Assembly (NCBI RefSeq): GCF_004340665.1
Contig: NZ_SLWO01000005.1
Location: 248,001 to 312,000, forward strand
Direction of reading: 5' to 3'
DNA: 64,000 nucleotides
Source: Pedobacter psychrotolerans
Lineage (GTDB): Bacteria > Bacteroidota > Bacteroidia > Sphingobacteriales > Sphingobacteriaceae
Below are positions 1 to 9,320 of this stretch, one piece after another. Within the stretch, counting starts at the first letter, position 1. Every line of letters starts with the position of its first letter. Made by a program: the position numbers and the translations under genes. Below the pieces are notes generated by a model that did no database searches, had not been told where the DNA came from, and saw nothing but the letters and a program-made list of their open reading frames with translations.

Positions 1-607
1 GATTGCTATGAGATGACTTGTGTAAGTATTTCCTTAAATCATCTTTTGCTAAAGCATACAAATCTTCAGCGGCTACACTAGAATCATCAAAGTGATTAAA
101 ATGCTGGCGGAGTTGACCTACCACCGCCCCAGCAAATAAAGTATCTTCTAGATTAAACTGATCCTTCCAGCCGGCACATAATAACAATACATTTTTATCC
201 TGACTTTTTAAATAGGAACAAAGTGAATCCAGATTAAGGAATGAACCAATTACAACCTGATAGGCACGTTTTTGTGCCAGGTAAAGTGCTTTGGTTCCAT
301 TAGTTGTCGTCAATACAACCGTTTTGCCTCCCACTTTTTCTTTTGTATAAGAAAAAGGTGAGTTCCCGAAATCATAACCTGTTACCACTTCCCCATTCCG
401 TTCTGCAGCTAGCAAATAACCTTTATCGGCATAAGTTAAACAATCTTCCACATTGGCTACCGGAATAATGGCTTCAGCACCATTGTTTATACCATAAGTT
501 ATAGATGATGTAGCCCTTAAAATATCAATCACCACTACGATACTTTCTTCTATATCGTATAAATCGATTAAGGCCGGTGTTAAACAAACTTCTATTTTTT
601 TAGACAT
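1..607 (-). CDS. comB: 2-phosphosulfolactate phosphatase family protein (ComB-like), partial
   Basis: The gene reads off the left edge, so the C-terminus is missing; 202 codons are visible from the ATG at 607-605. The N-terminus carries the family signature DILRATSS at residues 28-35 followed by a Gly/Ala-rich stretch, and a second conserved stretch (TTTNGTKA) near residue 100. Family members are Mg-dependent phosphatases named for removing phosphate from 2-phosphosulfolactate in coenzyme M synthesis. Bacteria such as this one do not make coenzyme M, so the real substrate here is unknown. It is co-directional with gcvT, from which it is separated by a word-dyad repeat. The family call is firm, the reaction is not. 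Confidence 0.85.
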   Translation of the reverse strand, partial: MSKKIEVCLTPALIDLYDIEESIVVVIDILRATSSITYGINNGAEAIIPVANVEDCLTYADKGYLLAAERNGEVVTGYDFGNSPFSYTKEKVGGKTVVLTTTNGTKALYLAQKRAYQVVIGSFLNLDSLCSYLKSQDKNVLLLCAGWKDQFNLEDTLFAGAVVGQLRQHFNHFDDSSVAAEDLYALAKDDLRKYLHKSSHSN

Positions 608-608
608 A

Positions 609-687
609 CTTTGAGATTTGAGTATTGAGATTTGCGACATGAGATTTAAGTATAGTTCTCAAATCTCACGTCTACTGTCTCAAATCT
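609..687. repeat. word dyad between gcvT and comB
   Basis: The left half iterates the word TTGAGATTTGAG / GAGATTT in one orientation. The right half iterates its reverse complement (CTCAAATCTC, TCTCAAATCT). The RNA from either strand could fold into an imperfect hairpin. It fills the whole gap between gcvT and comB and runs into the gcvT stop codon. Confidence 0.75.
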
Positions 688-1765
688 ATTTATAAAAAGG
701 AAATTTAACCACTTTAGCTTTGATAGGCGTATTGCGGATGTTAATGAAAATTTCTGTTCCTTCTTTTGAAAAATCTTTTGTAACGTAGCCCATGCCTATT
801 GCCTTTTGCAAAGAAGGTGCTTGCGTTCCGGAAGTCACTTTACCAATAATATTTCCTTCAGCATCAGCTATTTCATAATCATGACGTGGAATACCACGGT
901 CGATCATTTCAAAACCTACCAGTTTCTTTTGAATACCTGCCTCTTTCTGTGCTTGCAAAGCTTCAGAATTGGTAAAAGATTTAGAGAATTTAGTAATCCA
1001 ACCCAAACCGGCTTCAATTGGCGAAGTGGTATCGTCAATATCATTTCCATATAAACAGAAACCCATTTCTAAACGCAAGGTATCACGAGCGCCCAAACCG
1101 ATAGGTTTAATGTTCTGCGCTTTACCTGCCTCAAAAATAGCGTCCCAGATTTTGTCAGCATGTTCATTTTCAAAGTAAATTTCAAAACCACCAGCGCCTG
1201 TATAACCCGTTGCTGAGATCACTACATTATCAACACCTGCAAATGTTCCCTTAACGAAAGTATAATACTCCATTGATGCTAAATCTACATCAGTTAAAGT
1301 TTGTAATGCATCGGCAGCTTTTGGACCCTGAATGGCCAATAAAGATGTTTGATCAGATATATTATGCATTTCCACATCACGGGTATTAAACTGCTGAATC
1401 CAGTTCCAGTCTTTTTCTATATTTGATGCATTCACCACCAGCATATAGGTTTTTTCATCTATACGATAAACCAAAAGATCATCAACAATTCCACCATCTT
1501 GGTTTGGTAAACAAGAGTATTGAACTTTTCCATCATATAATTTTGAAGCATCATTACTAGTTACCCTTTGAATTAAATCTAAAGCATTTTCACCTTTTAA
1601 AATGAATTCACCCATATGGCTTACATCAAAAACACCAACCCCGTTACGCACAGTTGCATGTTCTGCATTAATGCCTTCGTAAGTAACAGGCATATTATAG
1701 CCTGCGAATGGAACCATTTTAGCGCCTAAAGCGATGTGTTTTTCTGTTAATGCCGTATTGTTCAT
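686..1765 (-). CDS. gcvT: Glycine cleavage system aminomethyltransferase (T protein)
   Basis: T protein transfers the aminomethyl carbon of glycine from lipoylated H protein to tetrahydrofolate, releasing ammonia. The 359-residue product has the usual length and the folate-binding aminomethyltransferase fold: an early HVAxFDVSHM-like segment ([12 protein letters not shown]), the [12 protein letters not shown] block, and [14 protein letters not shown] chose the ATG at 1765 because it begins [10 protein letters not shown], the usual family start; a longer reading frame adds seven residues but would run towards the promoter. A perfect TAnnTTTG box lies 18 nt upstream. gcvP and gcvH are not in the window. 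Confident call. Confidence 0.96.
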   Translation of the reverse strand: MNNTALTEKHIALGAKMVPFAGYNMPVTYEGINAEHATVRNGVGVFDVSHMGEFILKGENALDLIQRVTSNDASKLYDGKVQYSCLPNQDGGIVDDLLVYRIDEKTYMLVVNASNIEKDWNWIQQFNTRDVEMHNISDQTSLLAIQGPKAADALQTLTDVDLASMEYYTFVKGTFAGVDNVVISATGYTGAGGFEIYFENEHADKIWDAIFEAGKAQNIKPIGLGARDTLRLEMGFCLYGNDIDDTTSPIEAGLGWITKFSKSFTNSEALQAQKEAGIQKKLVGFEMIDRGIPRHDYEIADAEGNIIGKVTSGTQAPSLQKAIGMGYVTKDFSKEGTEIFINIRNTPIKAKVVKFPFYK

Positions 1766-1783
1766 GCGAATCTTTATTTGCCG

Positions 1784-1791
1784 CAAAAGTA
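1784..1791 (-). promoter_or_regulatory. -7 promoter element for gcvT
   Basis: On the minus strand this reads TACTTTTG, a perfect match to the Bacteroidota -7 consensus TAnnTTTG. It is 18 nt from the gcvT ATG, so the 5' leader would be about 12 nt. No clear TTTG is seen at the -33 position. Confidence 0.55.
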
Positions 1792-1937
1792 CTAAGAAAA
1801 CAGCAATGTTTAATGTCTAATTTCGGAAGATACATAACTGTTTTCATACTGATGGTTACTCAAATATTAGTAAAATAGAAATCAAATTGCTGAAAATGTA
1901 TATTCTTTCGTAAATTCAAAATAAATATAAACCTATT

Positions 1938-2501
1938 ATGAGTACCGGAACAAAATTAACACCAGAGCGAGCAGTAGTACTAATCAACATACTGAAAAAT
2001 CGTTTCACTGCAAACACGAAACGACATGCGGATTTGAACTGGGTTGATATAGAAACCAGGTTAAGTGCAAATCCACAAAAGCTATGGTCGCTCAATGAGA
2101 TGGAAGAAACAGGCGGAGAACCAGATGTAGTTTTGTTCGATACCACCTCTGATGAATACCACTTTATGGATTGCTCACCTGAAAGTCCAAAAGGTCGCAG
2201 AAGCTTATGTTATGATCGTGAAGCACTGGATGCCAGAAAAGAGAACAAGCCACAGCACAATGTGGTTGATTTAGCCTCAGAAATGGGAATTGAGCTCCTA
2301 TCAGAAGAACAATACCAATATTTACAGACACTAGGAAGGTTTGATGAGAAAACATCAAGCTGGATTAAAACGCCCGAAAAGATTAGGAAACTTGGTGGTG
2401 CACTTTTTGCTGATTTTCGATATGATACTGTTTTTGTTTACCACAATGGTGCACAATCTTATTATGCCGCCAGGGCATTTCGAGGCTTGCTAAAACTTTA
2501 A
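1938..2501 (+). CDS. DUF4256 domain-containing protein
   Basis: The 187-residue soluble protein spans the whole of the DUF4256 family, whose function is unknown. Visible conserved-looking features are an N-terminal helical region, the block WSLNEMEETGGEPDVV around residues 50-65, the segment HFMDCSPESPKGRRSLCYDREALD near 75-98, and a C-terminal FRYDTVFVYHNGAQSYYAARAFRG. There is no signal peptide or membrane segment, so it is probably cytosolic. It stands alone, divergent from gcvT and convergent with the glycosyltransferase. I do not assign a function. Confidence 0.85.
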   Translation: MSTGTKLTPERAVVLINILKNRFTANTKRHADLNWVDIETRLSANPQKLWSLNEMEETGGEPDVVLFDTTSDEYHFMDCSPESPKGRRSLCYDREALDARKENKPQHNVVDLASEMGIELLSEEQYQYLQTLGRFDEKTSSWIKTPEKIRKLGGALFADFRYDTVFVYHNGAQSYYAARAFRGLLKL

Positions 2502-2526
2502 TGATGATAAGAGATATATGAATACC

Positions 2527-3729
2527 TTAAGTACTGATCAACTCTTTATAAATTTCAATCATTTTAGATGAAATTAAATAAACACCATGATCAGTTTCTA
2601 CCGTTTTACGGGCATTTTCACCAATCTCCATCCAACGTTTAGGGTTAATGATACATTGTAAAATAGAACGATAAAATTCATCCGCAGAATCTGCTATCAA
2701 AATATCATATCCATGTTTATAGTTTATACCTTCTGCTGCGATGGTGGTGGCAATAACACATTTTTTCATGGCCATGCCTTCAATAATTTTTACCCGCATT
2801 CCCGTTCCGGAAATTAGAGGTACAATCATAATGGCCTTCGAATTCATAAAATCTACGGCATCAAATACTTCACCTTCCACAATCAGGTTTTCTGAATCAT
2901 ATTCAAAGAAATGCCGCTGCATATTTTTGCCTGCAATATAAAAACGCAAATCCTTATTTAACTTTTCAATATCAGGCCAGATGTCATCCAGAAACCACTC
3001 CAGGCCTTCCTGATTTGGCCGCCAATCCATTGCGCCGAGATGAAATAATGTCGGAAAGCTAGTCTTGGTTTTATCTACCTTATACCTATCCAAATCAATG
3101 GCTACCGGAAAAACAGTCATGGGCACTTCACATCCAAACCTGAGAATACTCTGCCTATCGGGCTCACTGATGGCGAAAATTTGATGAAAGCGATTAATTT
3201 GATCCGTTTCATAAGCCTTTAATCGCTGCGCAAGAAAGGCGAGATATTTCCTACGCAATAAAAAAGTTTCAGAATGAGCTAAACGTTCCCACAAAGTAAA
3301 CTCAATATTGTGTGCCCTATAAATGAGTTTGGCAGCGCTATTTGCTTTAACAATATCCAGATAGGGAACTACAAAAAGCCCTTCAAACTGAATGATATCG
3401 AAAACATTTTCACGAAGTATATTTTCGAGTTGACGACCAGCCTCATCACTATAAAACCTGGAAACGTTATAAGACTGATTGGTGAAAATATTGAAAAAGG
3501 CAGACCAAACATTTACATCTGTATCTAAATCAACTGTATGATGCTTGATCTTTTCAAAAACGGGATCGTAAATATCTTCAATATCAATCTTTCCTTTTGA
3601 TGGATTCAAACTGAACAAGGTAATATCTGCACCAAGATGCAGTAGACCTTTCATGGTGTTATATACCACAATCGGATAACCACTATTTGGCGGAAAAGGA
3701 ACCCGCTTAGTTATTAATAAGATCTTCAC
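2527..3729 (-). CDS. Glycosyltransferase family 4 protein
   Basis: A GT-B fold glycosyltransferase of 400 residues. The N-terminal domain starts MKILLITKRVPFPPNSG with the Gly-rich nucleotide-sugar acceptor loop. The C-terminal domain has FHLGAMDWRPNQEGLEW near residue 230 and the retaining GT4 acidic motif around residues 305-335 (ISGTGMRVKIIEGMA, then AAEGI). Such enzymes add a sugar to a polysaccharide or glycan precursor at the inner membrane; donor and acceptor cannot be told from sequence. The start is GTG, needed to keep the conserved first strand. It follows rnhB by 22 nt, so the two probably share a transcript. Family call is strong, substrate unknown. Confidence 0.9.
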   Translation of the reverse strand: MKILLITKRVPFPPNSGYPIVVYNTMKGLLHLGADITLFSLNPSKGKIDIEDIYDPVFEKIKHHTVDLDTDVNVWSAFFNIFTNQSYNVSRFYSDEAGRQLENILRENVFDIIQFEGLFVVPYLDIVKANSAAKLIYRAHNIEFTLWERLAHSETFLLRRKYLAFLAQRLKAYETDQINRFHQIFAISEPDRQSILRFGCEVPMTVFPVAIDLDRYKVDKTKTSFPTLFHLGAMDWRPNQEGLEWFLDDIWPDIEKLNKDLRFYIAGKNMQRHFFEYDSENLIVEGEVFDAVDFMNSKAIMIVPLISGTGMRVKIIEGMAMKKCVIATTIAAEGINYKHGYDILIADSADEFYRSILQCIINPKRWMEIGENARKTVETDHGVYLISSKMIEIYKELIST

Positions 3730-3751
3730 AATGCCGTGAAAATACTAAATT

Positions 3752-4360
3752 TTAAACGTTTTTTGTAAACAAATCTAATTGCGGATCGCGAACATTAAAT
3801 GTTTTTCTGTGAAACGGAGAAAGCCCTATTTCCATCACGGCTTTTCGGTGTGCAATGGTTGGATAGCCTTTATTCTTTTGCCAGTTATAATGAGGATAAT
3901 CGGTATGCAAATTGGCCATAAATTCATCACGATGTGTTTTTGCCAATATAGAAGCGGCTGCAATATTTAAATATTTGCCATCGCCTTTTATAATGCAGCA
4001 ATGCGGAATTTGAGGATAGGCCTTAAAACGGTTTCCATCAATAACTAAATATTGTGGTTGAGTGTGCAACTTCTCTATAGCACGATGCATTGCCAAAAAG
4101 GATGCATTAAGAATATTGATCTGATCAATCTCTTCATGATCACAAGAAGCTACTGCCCAGGCCAAAGCTTCCTTCTCAATTATCGGGCGTAACAAATCAC
4201 GTTGATTGTGGCTTAACTGCTTAGAATCATTTAACCCTTCCAAACAAAAACCTTTCGGGAGAATAACAGCCGCCGCGAATACAGGTCCGGCTAAGCAACC
4301 TCTTCCCGCTTCATCACAACCTGCCTCTAAAAATTCTTCCTGGTAACAACTTAATAACAT
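3752..4360 (-). CDS. rnhB: Ribonuclease HII
   Basis: RNase HII nicks RNA in RNA-DNA hybrids and initiates removal of single ribonucleotides from DNA. The 202-residue protein has the metal-binding motif DEAGRG at residues 16-21 (acidic D16 and E17), the AAVILP strand, and later VIDGNRF near residue 110 and KTHRDEFM, all typical of type 2 enzymes. Length is normal. It lies upstream of the glycosyltransferase and downstream of a repeat block that separates it from the divergent GxxExxY gene. Confidence 0.96.
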   Translation of the reverse strand: MLLSCYQEEFLEAGCDEAGRGCLAGPVFAAAVILPKGFCLEGLNDSKQLSHNQRDLLRPIIEKEALAWAVASCDHEEIDQINILNASFLAMHRAIEKLHTQPQYLVIDGNRFKAYPQIPHCCIIKGDGKYLNIAAASILAKTHRDEFMANLHTDYPHYNWQKNKGYPTIAHRKAVMEIGLSPFHRKTFNVRDPQLDLFTKNV

Positions 4361-4480
4361 CTACTGTGATTTATTATGATTTAATGAGTACTATGATTAA
4401 ACAACCTACTATGATTTATAGTGATTTAATGAACACTATAATTAAACAACCTACTATGATTCAATAAGCATTATGATTAA
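4361..4480. repeat. Left degenerate repeat block of the GxxExxY locus
   Basis: Short imperfect iterations of words such as ACTATGATTTA and CTATGATTAAACAACCTA. The word ATGATT(T)A recurs at roughly 15-30 nt steps. The block lies between rnhB and the GxxExxY gene. Relative to the block on the far side of that gene the words are in the opposite orientation (ATGATTAA here, TTAATCA there). Spacing is irregular and there are no constant spacers, so this is not CRISPR. Confidence 0.7.
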
Positions 4481-4581
4481 TTAGCACTATTATAGATCTC
4501 AATTATTATACAAAGATAACTCCTAAAGATAAATACCTGTAATATTTTATCTAATTTGTAGTTGACTATAATTTAAAAGTG

Positions 4582-4974
4582 ATGATTGATACTCAATATG
4601 CTGAAAGCGAATTAACTGGAAAGATAATCGGCTGTGCGATGGAAGTACACAAAGCTTTAGGTAATGGTTTTCAAGAAAAGATTTATCAGAAAGCTTTTGC
4701 TATAGAATTAAATAATCAGGGCATAAATTTCGTACAAGAACATGAAATGAGCATTTACTATAAAGGCCATTTTCTTGGTAAACGGAGGGTTGATCTGTTT
4801 GTTGAAAATAAAATTATGGTCGAGTTGAAAGCCGTAATTTTACTGGATGATGCTCACTTGGCTCAAGCAATAAATTACTTAGAAGCATCAGGTTTTAAAA
4901 TTGGCTTACTGATTAATTTTGGTTGCAGAAGTTTGCAGTTTAAACGGGTGATGAAACCAGGTACAAAACTATGA
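4582..4974 (+). CDS. GxxExxY family protein (PD-(D/E)XK nuclease fold)
   Basis: A small protein (130 residues from the ATG at 4582; a GTG one codon earlier also fits) of the GxxExxY family, named for the motif seen here as GFQEKIY. Downstream is a nuclease-fold core: the D of RVDLFV followed ten residues later by VELKA, giving the D-(E)xK arrangement of PD-(D/E)XK enzymes. The function of the family is not established; the residues suggest a nuclease or a relic of one. The gene is flanked on both sides by blocks of degenerate AT-rich repeats in opposing orientation, which suggests a small mobile or selfish unit rather than a housekeeping gene. Confidence 0.88.
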   Translation: MIDTQYAESELTGKIIGCAMEVHKALGNGFQEKIYQKAFAIELNNQGINFVQEHEMSIYYKGHFLGKRRVDLFVENKIMVELKAVILLDDAHLAQAINYLEASGFKIGLLINFGCRSLQFKRVMKPGTKL

Positions 4975-5039
4975 TTTGGAAAAGACTTATGATCTAAACT
5001 AATGAAGTTAGAATTATTGAATAATAGTAATCTAATAAT

Positions 5040-5190
5040 CAAAAAAATTATAACTTATTCTATTACATCCTTATAAATCATAGCTATCATTTAATCAAAC
5101 AATCATATCCTAAGCAATCATTTAATCAAAAAAGTAATCCTATATTTTTACATCACTAAAGAATCATAGCTATCATTTAATCAAGAAAAT
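5040..5190. repeat. Right degenerate repeat block of the GxxExxY locus
   Basis: An exact 23-nt copy pair lies at 5076-5098 and 5162-5184 (core ATCATAGCTATCATTTAATC). Between them are shorter variants such as AGCAATCATTTAATCAAA. The words are reverse complements of the style of words in the block at 4361-4480, so the gene sits between inverted arrays. The block ends about 8 nt before the stop of the permease gene. Confidence 0.8.
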
Positions 5191-5197
5191 CATAGTC

Positions 5198-6340
5198 TTA
5201 CACCGTAACATTCTGCCCTTTCACATCAAAAGCATCTCTTAAGCCAATTGCTAACACATTAAAGGCATAAACAGTAAACATGATCGCTAATCCTGGCAAA
5301 ACAGCTAAATAAGCTGCATCCATAATAATGTATCCATAGTGCTCCTTAATCATGCCGCCCCAACTTGGCATTGGCGGCTGGGCACCAAAGCCTAAAAAGC
5401 TCAAGCCAGTTTCAAGTAAAATAGCAGATGCAAAATTTGATGAAGCCACTACTAAAATAGGTCCCGCAATGTTGGGTAAAATGTGTTTAATAATTGTTCT
5501 GCTTGTGCTAAAGCCAAGGGCCCTGGCCGCTTCTACAAACTCTACTTCTTTTAAGGCCATCACCTGACCACGAACAAGCCTGGCCACATCTACCCAGGTT
5601 GATAAACCTACGGCAATAAAGATCTGCCAGAAACCCTTTCCTAAGGCAAAAGAAATGGCGATAACCAACAATAATGAGGGCAATGACCAAACCACATTCA
5701 TGAACCAGCTAATAGCATCATCAACTTTACCCCCAAAATAACCAGCAATAGCACCTAAACTGATCCCTATAAAAAGGGAGATGAATACGGCCATTAATCC
5801 CACAGATAAAGAAACACGGATGCCCAAGATTAACCGACTTAATAAATCCCGTCCATATATATCTGTGCCAAAAAGAAACTTTTGTTTGTAGATGTTCGTT
5901 TTTTCAAAGCGCTGTTCAGGTGTTCCCTCCTTACTTGGAATGGCGCAATTGGCACAAAGTTCTTTCAGACTGTAAACTGATTCTTTACTGGTTTCTTCCT
6001 TTCCAATATACTCATGAACTAAAACCTGATTATTAATAATTTTGTAAGATGTTATCGGGATGCTTTTAAATTGTGGCTTTTGCCCATACAGCATTTTTTG
6101 GAGAAAATTTACCTTTTCTACATTTGGATATTTTTGGATAATCAGAAACGTGAATTTACTCCCCGGAGGCACTTTGCTGATCTGAACCATTTGCGTGTTT
6201 GCATCTGGAGAATCTATGGGCGTAATGAGGTATCCTAAAATCCCCATTGCCATTAATAACAGAATAAAAATTAATCCTGCAAATGCAAACTTATTCCGTT
6301 TAAATTTTAACCAGACTTTTCTCGAGGGGCTGTTATCCAT
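5198..6340 (-). CDS. ABC transporter permease, OppC/DppC type
   Basis: Inner-membrane permease of a peptide/nickel-type importer, 380 residues. The first membrane helix is at about residues 18-38. A periplasmic stretch of about 130 residues follows, then five helices in the C-terminal half. The cytoplasmic coupling loop EAARALGFSTSRTIIKHILPN holds the EAA motif that docks to the ATPase, and the GTDIYGRDLLSRLI segment is typical of OppC. The partner permease, ATPases and binding protein are not nearby, so the substrate is unknown. Its ATG overlaps the stop of the GT2 gene by one base, showing tight co-translation with a seemingly unrelated neighbour. Confidence 0.93.
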   Translation of the reverse strand: MDNSPSRKVWLKFKRNKFAFAGLIFILLLMAMGILGYLITPIDSPDANTQMVQISKVPPGSKFTFLIIQKYPNVEKVNFLQKMLYGQKPQFKSIPITSYKIINNQVLVHEYIGKEETSKESVYSLKELCANCAIPSKEGTPEQRFEKTNIYKQKFLFGTDIYGRDLLSRLILGIRVSLSVGLMAVFISLFIGISLGAIAGYFGGKVDDAISWFMNVVWSLPSLLLVIAISFALGKGFWQIFIAVGLSTWVDVARLVRGQVMALKEVEFVEAARALGFSTSRTIIKHILPNIAGPILVVASSNFASAILLETGLSFLGFGAQPPMPSWGGMIKEHYGYIIMDAAYLAVLPGLAIMFTVYAFNVLAIGLRDAFDVKGQNVTV

Positions 6341-7476
6341 TACCTAACCATTCTACCTTTCCAATTGTATTTACCGCTATTTCCCGCGATGCCAATATAA
6401 ACCATATAAAAAATATGTAAAACAGTTAAAACCGGCGTTAATAAAAGCAGGCTTCGTCTCTTTGCGAAGCCAGTAACATCCCATAAAAATAAGCTTTCCA
6501 GAACCAATTTAATTACCAACTGATAACTTGTAACTAATAAAAGTCCTGGAATAAATAAGCCCGCAATAAAATTTGCTAAAATACTTACATTAAAAACCCA
6601 GACAAAAACCCCTAGAACAATAATGGCTTTATTCTTATATCGGGTGCTTTTTGATGCCCATCTTTTCCGCTGCTGGAGAAACGACTGAAGATTTTCCTTT
6701 GCATGAGTATACACAATCACAGCTCGGTTTTTCAGAAAACCGATTTGATCAGGATATTTAGCAGCAATTTTGTGAAGTAAAAGCTCATCATCACCAGAAG
6801 CCAGGTCATCAATCCCCTGAAAGCCACCAACCTCATAAAAAGTTTTTTTCTCATAAGCTAAATTAGCGCCATTACATGTTGACGGTTGCTTATTGCCTAT
6901 CGTTGATGCACCTAAGCCGATCAAATAAAGAAACTCCAAGGATTGCAAACGTTCAAAAAAGCTTTTTTCCTCAAAATAAGCCACTGGCGAGGAGATCATT
7001 TTGTAATGCTGCGTTTCATAATAATTTATAATAGTAGCTAACCAGTTTTCGCCCATTCGGCAATCTGCATCAGTGGTAATGATAAAATCACCCGAACAAG
7101 TCCCTATAGCAGTTTGAATGGCTTTTTTCTTATAAGAATTAAGTGCCCGGTCCTCGTTCAGCTTGATTAATTTCACTCCCTGATCTGCATAGCTTAATAC
7201 AATCTCAGCTGTTCGATCGGTTGAATGATCATCAATAAAAATAATTTCCGTTAAATGCTTTGGATAATTTTGAGCAACCAGATCCTCAATTGTTCCGGTG
7301 ATATTTTGTTCTTCATCACGTGCAGCTACAATAATCGATACCTTCGTTATAGGTGTGCTTTTATTCGGATGAAAATTGACTAATTTATGCCAGCCTCTTA
7401 GAAAAGTGAGTACCAGAAAACCATAAACCAGAGTCAATACAGCGGATAATAGATTAGTGAGATTTAGAAATTCCAA
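6340..7476 (-). CDS. Membrane glycosyltransferase family 2
   Basis: A 378-residue membrane-bound GT2. An N-terminal helix (about 8-28) precedes the GT-A domain with VSIIVAARDEEQNI, the DDHSTDRT nucleotide-binding motif, TTDADC (the DxD-type metal site), a GDDELL acceptor motif, and QQRKRW (the QxxRW motif of processive synthases). Three helices follow at the C-terminus. It probably polymerises or transfers a sugar onto a lipid or exopolysaccharide. The only sensible start is TTG at 7476, placing it 23 nt inside the upstream flippase-like gene, so the two are translationally coupled. Confidence 0.88.
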   Translation of the reverse strand: MEFLNLTNLLSAVLTLVYGFLVLTFLRGWHKLVNFHPNKSTPITKVSIIVAARDEEQNITGTIEDLVAQNYPKHLTEIIFIDDHSTDRTAEIVLSYADQGVKLIKLNEDRALNSYKKKAIQTAIGTCSGDFIITTDADCRMGENWLATIINYYETQHYKMISSPVAYFEEKSFFERLQSLEFLYLIGLGASTIGNKQPSTCNGANLAYEKKTFYEVGGFQGIDDLASGDDELLLHKIAAKYPDQIGFLKNRAVIVYTHAKENLQSFLQQRKRWASKSTRYKNKAIIVLGVFVWVFNVSILANFIAGLFIPGLLLVTSYQLVIKLVLESLFLWDVTGFAKRRSLLLLTPVLTVLHIFYMVYIGIAGNSGKYNWKGRMVR

Positions 7477-8440
7477 AAAAATTGAGTTTAAAAACGAAAT
7501 ATGTGCCTAATATAGCAGGAATAATAATATTTATCAGCCAAATACTTGCCGTGCAAGCAATCACTGCCACGTGTTGATCTGTAATGTGCTTAAACAATTC
7601 CACTGCAGTAATGCTTCTGATCCCAACATCAAAGAGATCTAAAGAGGGTAATGCAGATTGAATAAAGAACAATAAGCAAGTCATCATTACGATGTCCAGA
7701 TAATGTAAACCAGGAATAAGCCAGGCAAACAGAATGAAATATTGAGAGCTAAAAACTAAATAACGGGCCAGACAAAAAAGTATTATTTTAAAAAGTTCAG
7801 CTTTTCTGTATCGACCTAAAATACTATAGAACTTTTTATATTTCCTGGTAAACTTAAAGGATAATAAGATCCCATTTAACCAATGAATATTGAAATAAAA
7901 GACGATAAAAAACAGGCAAAACATTGAAGCAAAAACCACAAGTGCGGTGAAGAATAGATTATCTATAGGTACAAACTGATAAACGAAAAAGCACGCTGCA
8001 ATAGCACCGAATACATTGGTGAGTACCAATTGACCAATATTTCCAACCGTCATGGCTACAATCCCTACAATTCGTCTTTTCGGAGAGAGAAAGAAAACGC
8101 GTCCACCATATTCTCCTAAACGGTTTGGCGTAAATATAGCCAATGTTAAGCCACAAAATACTGACTCTATTGCCCGGTAGAAGCTAATGTTTTCGATATG
8201 ATTCATTAACCTTTTCCATTTGGCCGCCTCTAGAAGCCAATTGACCAACATCAACAGTAATACTAAACCAATGATGAAAATGATTTCTATCTGCGGGATA
8301 TCAGTTAAAAGTGTTTTAAAATTACTCAGGTTTTTATTGGCCACAAGCTTATGGTAAATAAACCAGAAAGCAAAAACAACAATAGCCGCCTTAATTACAA
8401 TAGATAATGTTTTTTTATTCTTGTCTGTCAAGATTATCAT
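7454..8440 (-). CDS. Lysylphosphatidylglycerol synthase TM region / UPF0104 family flippase-like protein
   Basis: An integral membrane protein with about eight predicted helices that matches the LPG_synthase_TM (UPF0104) family, whose better studied members act with lipid- or glycan-modifying enzymes. Visible family landmarks are RLGEYGGRVFFLSP near the middle and LPSLDLFDVGIRSI near residue 275. I use the ATG at 8440; a TTG further upstream would overlap the ruvC promoter. With the GT2 that overlaps its 3' end it could form a glycolipid-synthesis and flipping pair; that is inference. Confidence 0.82.
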   Translation of the reverse strand: MIILTDKNKKTLSIVIKAAIVVFAFWFIYHKLVANKNLSNFKTLLTDIPQIEIIFIIGLVLLLMLVNWLLEAAKWKRLMNHIENISFYRAIESVFCGLTLAIFTPNRLGEYGGRVFFLSPKRRIVGIVAMTVGNIGQLVLTNVFGAIAACFFVYQFVPIDNLFFTALVVFASMFCLFFIVFYFNIHWLNGILLSFKFTRKYKKFYSILGRYRKAELFKIILFCLARYLVFSSQYFILFAWLIPGLHYLDIVMMTCLLFFIQSALPSLDLFDVGIRSITAVELFKHITDQHVAVIACTASIWLINIIIPAILGTYFVFKLNFFGISKSH

Positions 8441-8441
8441 T

Positions 8442-8449
8442 TTAGTTTG
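8442..8449 (+). promoter_or_regulatory. -7 promoter element for ruvC
   Basis: Reads TTAGTTTG, one base off TAnnTTTG, and ends only 5 nt before the ruvC ATG at 8455. If used, transcription would begin at or next to the start codon, giving a leaderless mRNA. Confidence 0.45.
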
Positions 8450-8454
8450 CAAAT

Positions 8455-9060
8455 ATGCTTAATATTGCTGTAATGTTGAATGAAAAAAAGGAACGGGTAA
8501 TTATGGGCATAGATCCCGGCACGGCGGTGATGGGCTATGGTATCATTTTAGAAAAAGGAAATAAAACAGAATTAATCAGCATGGGTGTTGTAAAAATGAC
8601 ACATCTAGATGATCCATTTCTTAAGCTTCAACGCATTTTCGAAAAAACCGTTGTACTGATTGATCAATATAAGCCAGATGTTTTGGCTATAGAGGCACCA
8701 TTTTATGGCAAAAATATACAAGTACTTTTAAAACTTGGCCGGGCACAAGGCACAGCGATTGCAGCAGCACTTTCGAGAAATATTTCTGTTACCGAATATT
8801 CACCACGAAAAATCAAACAATCAATTACCGGAAGTGGAAACGCCACCAAAGAGCAAGTGGCAGCCATGTTACAGCGCTTACTTAACTTTAAAGAAACACC
8901 AGAATTTTTAGATGCTACAGATGGATTAGCCGTAGCCCTTTGTCATTCATTTCAAAAAATTTCTACTGGCGGGAAATCTAAAACCTATTCGGGTTGGGAA
9001 TCTTTTGTAACAGATAATAAAACTAAGGTTAAGGGTTTAGCTGTAAAGGCTAAGAAATAA
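8455..9060 (+). CDS. ruvC: Crossover junction endodeoxyribonuclease RuvC
   Basis: RuvC resolves Holliday junctions with RuvAB during recombination repair. The RNase H-like fold is clear: MGIDPGTAVMGYG carries the first catalytic Asp (D20), the second acidic residue is in LAIEAPFYGKN near residue 80, and the C-terminal acidic pair is in FLDATDGLAVALCH near residue 155. About 35 Lys-rich residues extend past the core. The start at 8455 agrees with the promoter position; an ATG at 8473 is an alternative. ruvA and ruvB are not in the window. Confidence 0.95.
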   Translation: MLNIAVMLNEKKERVIMGIDPGTAVMGYGIILEKGNKTELISMGVVKMTHLDDPFLKLQRIFEKTVVLIDQYKPDVLAIEAPFYGKNIQVLLKLGRAQGTAIAAALSRNISVTEYSPRKIKQSITGSGNATKEQVAAMLQRLLNFKETPEFLDATDGLAVALCHSFQKISTGGKSKTYSGWESFVTDNKTKVKGLAVKAKK

Positions 9061-9148
9061 ATCTCTACCAGTAGGCATATTATCTGAGTTGTTCGGAAGA
9101 TTATGGTTTATCAATTGGGCTGCCAACAGAATGGCTAACCACCCCCTG

Positions 9149-9169
9149 CCCCTCCTAAATTAGGAGGGG
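9149..9169. repeat. GC-rich palindrome in the ruvC / DUF4349 gap
   Basis: A 21-nt odd palindrome with arms CCCCTCCTAA and TTAGGAGGGG. It stands out from the AT-rich surroundings and resembles a dispersed intergenic element common in Bacteroidota genomes. It could serve as a convergent terminator stem. The remainder of the 9061-9320 gap shows nothing further that I can support. Confidence 0.6.
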
Positions 9170-9320
9170 AGTTCCAATCATAGCTGTATAATGTAATCTA
9201 TGAATTAATCTTCCAAGCAATTAGGCGTAATATTAACAGATATAGAAAGCGATCTATGAAATAAAGCAATTAAAAAATCATCAAAAAGGCTGCTTGTTGA
9301 CTTATGGCTATTTCAACATA

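Noticed and set aside
4361..5190. CRISPR-like array around the GxxExxY gene
   Set aside because: Repeats are degenerate, irregularly spaced and inverted on the two sides; there are no spacers of constant length and no cas genes.
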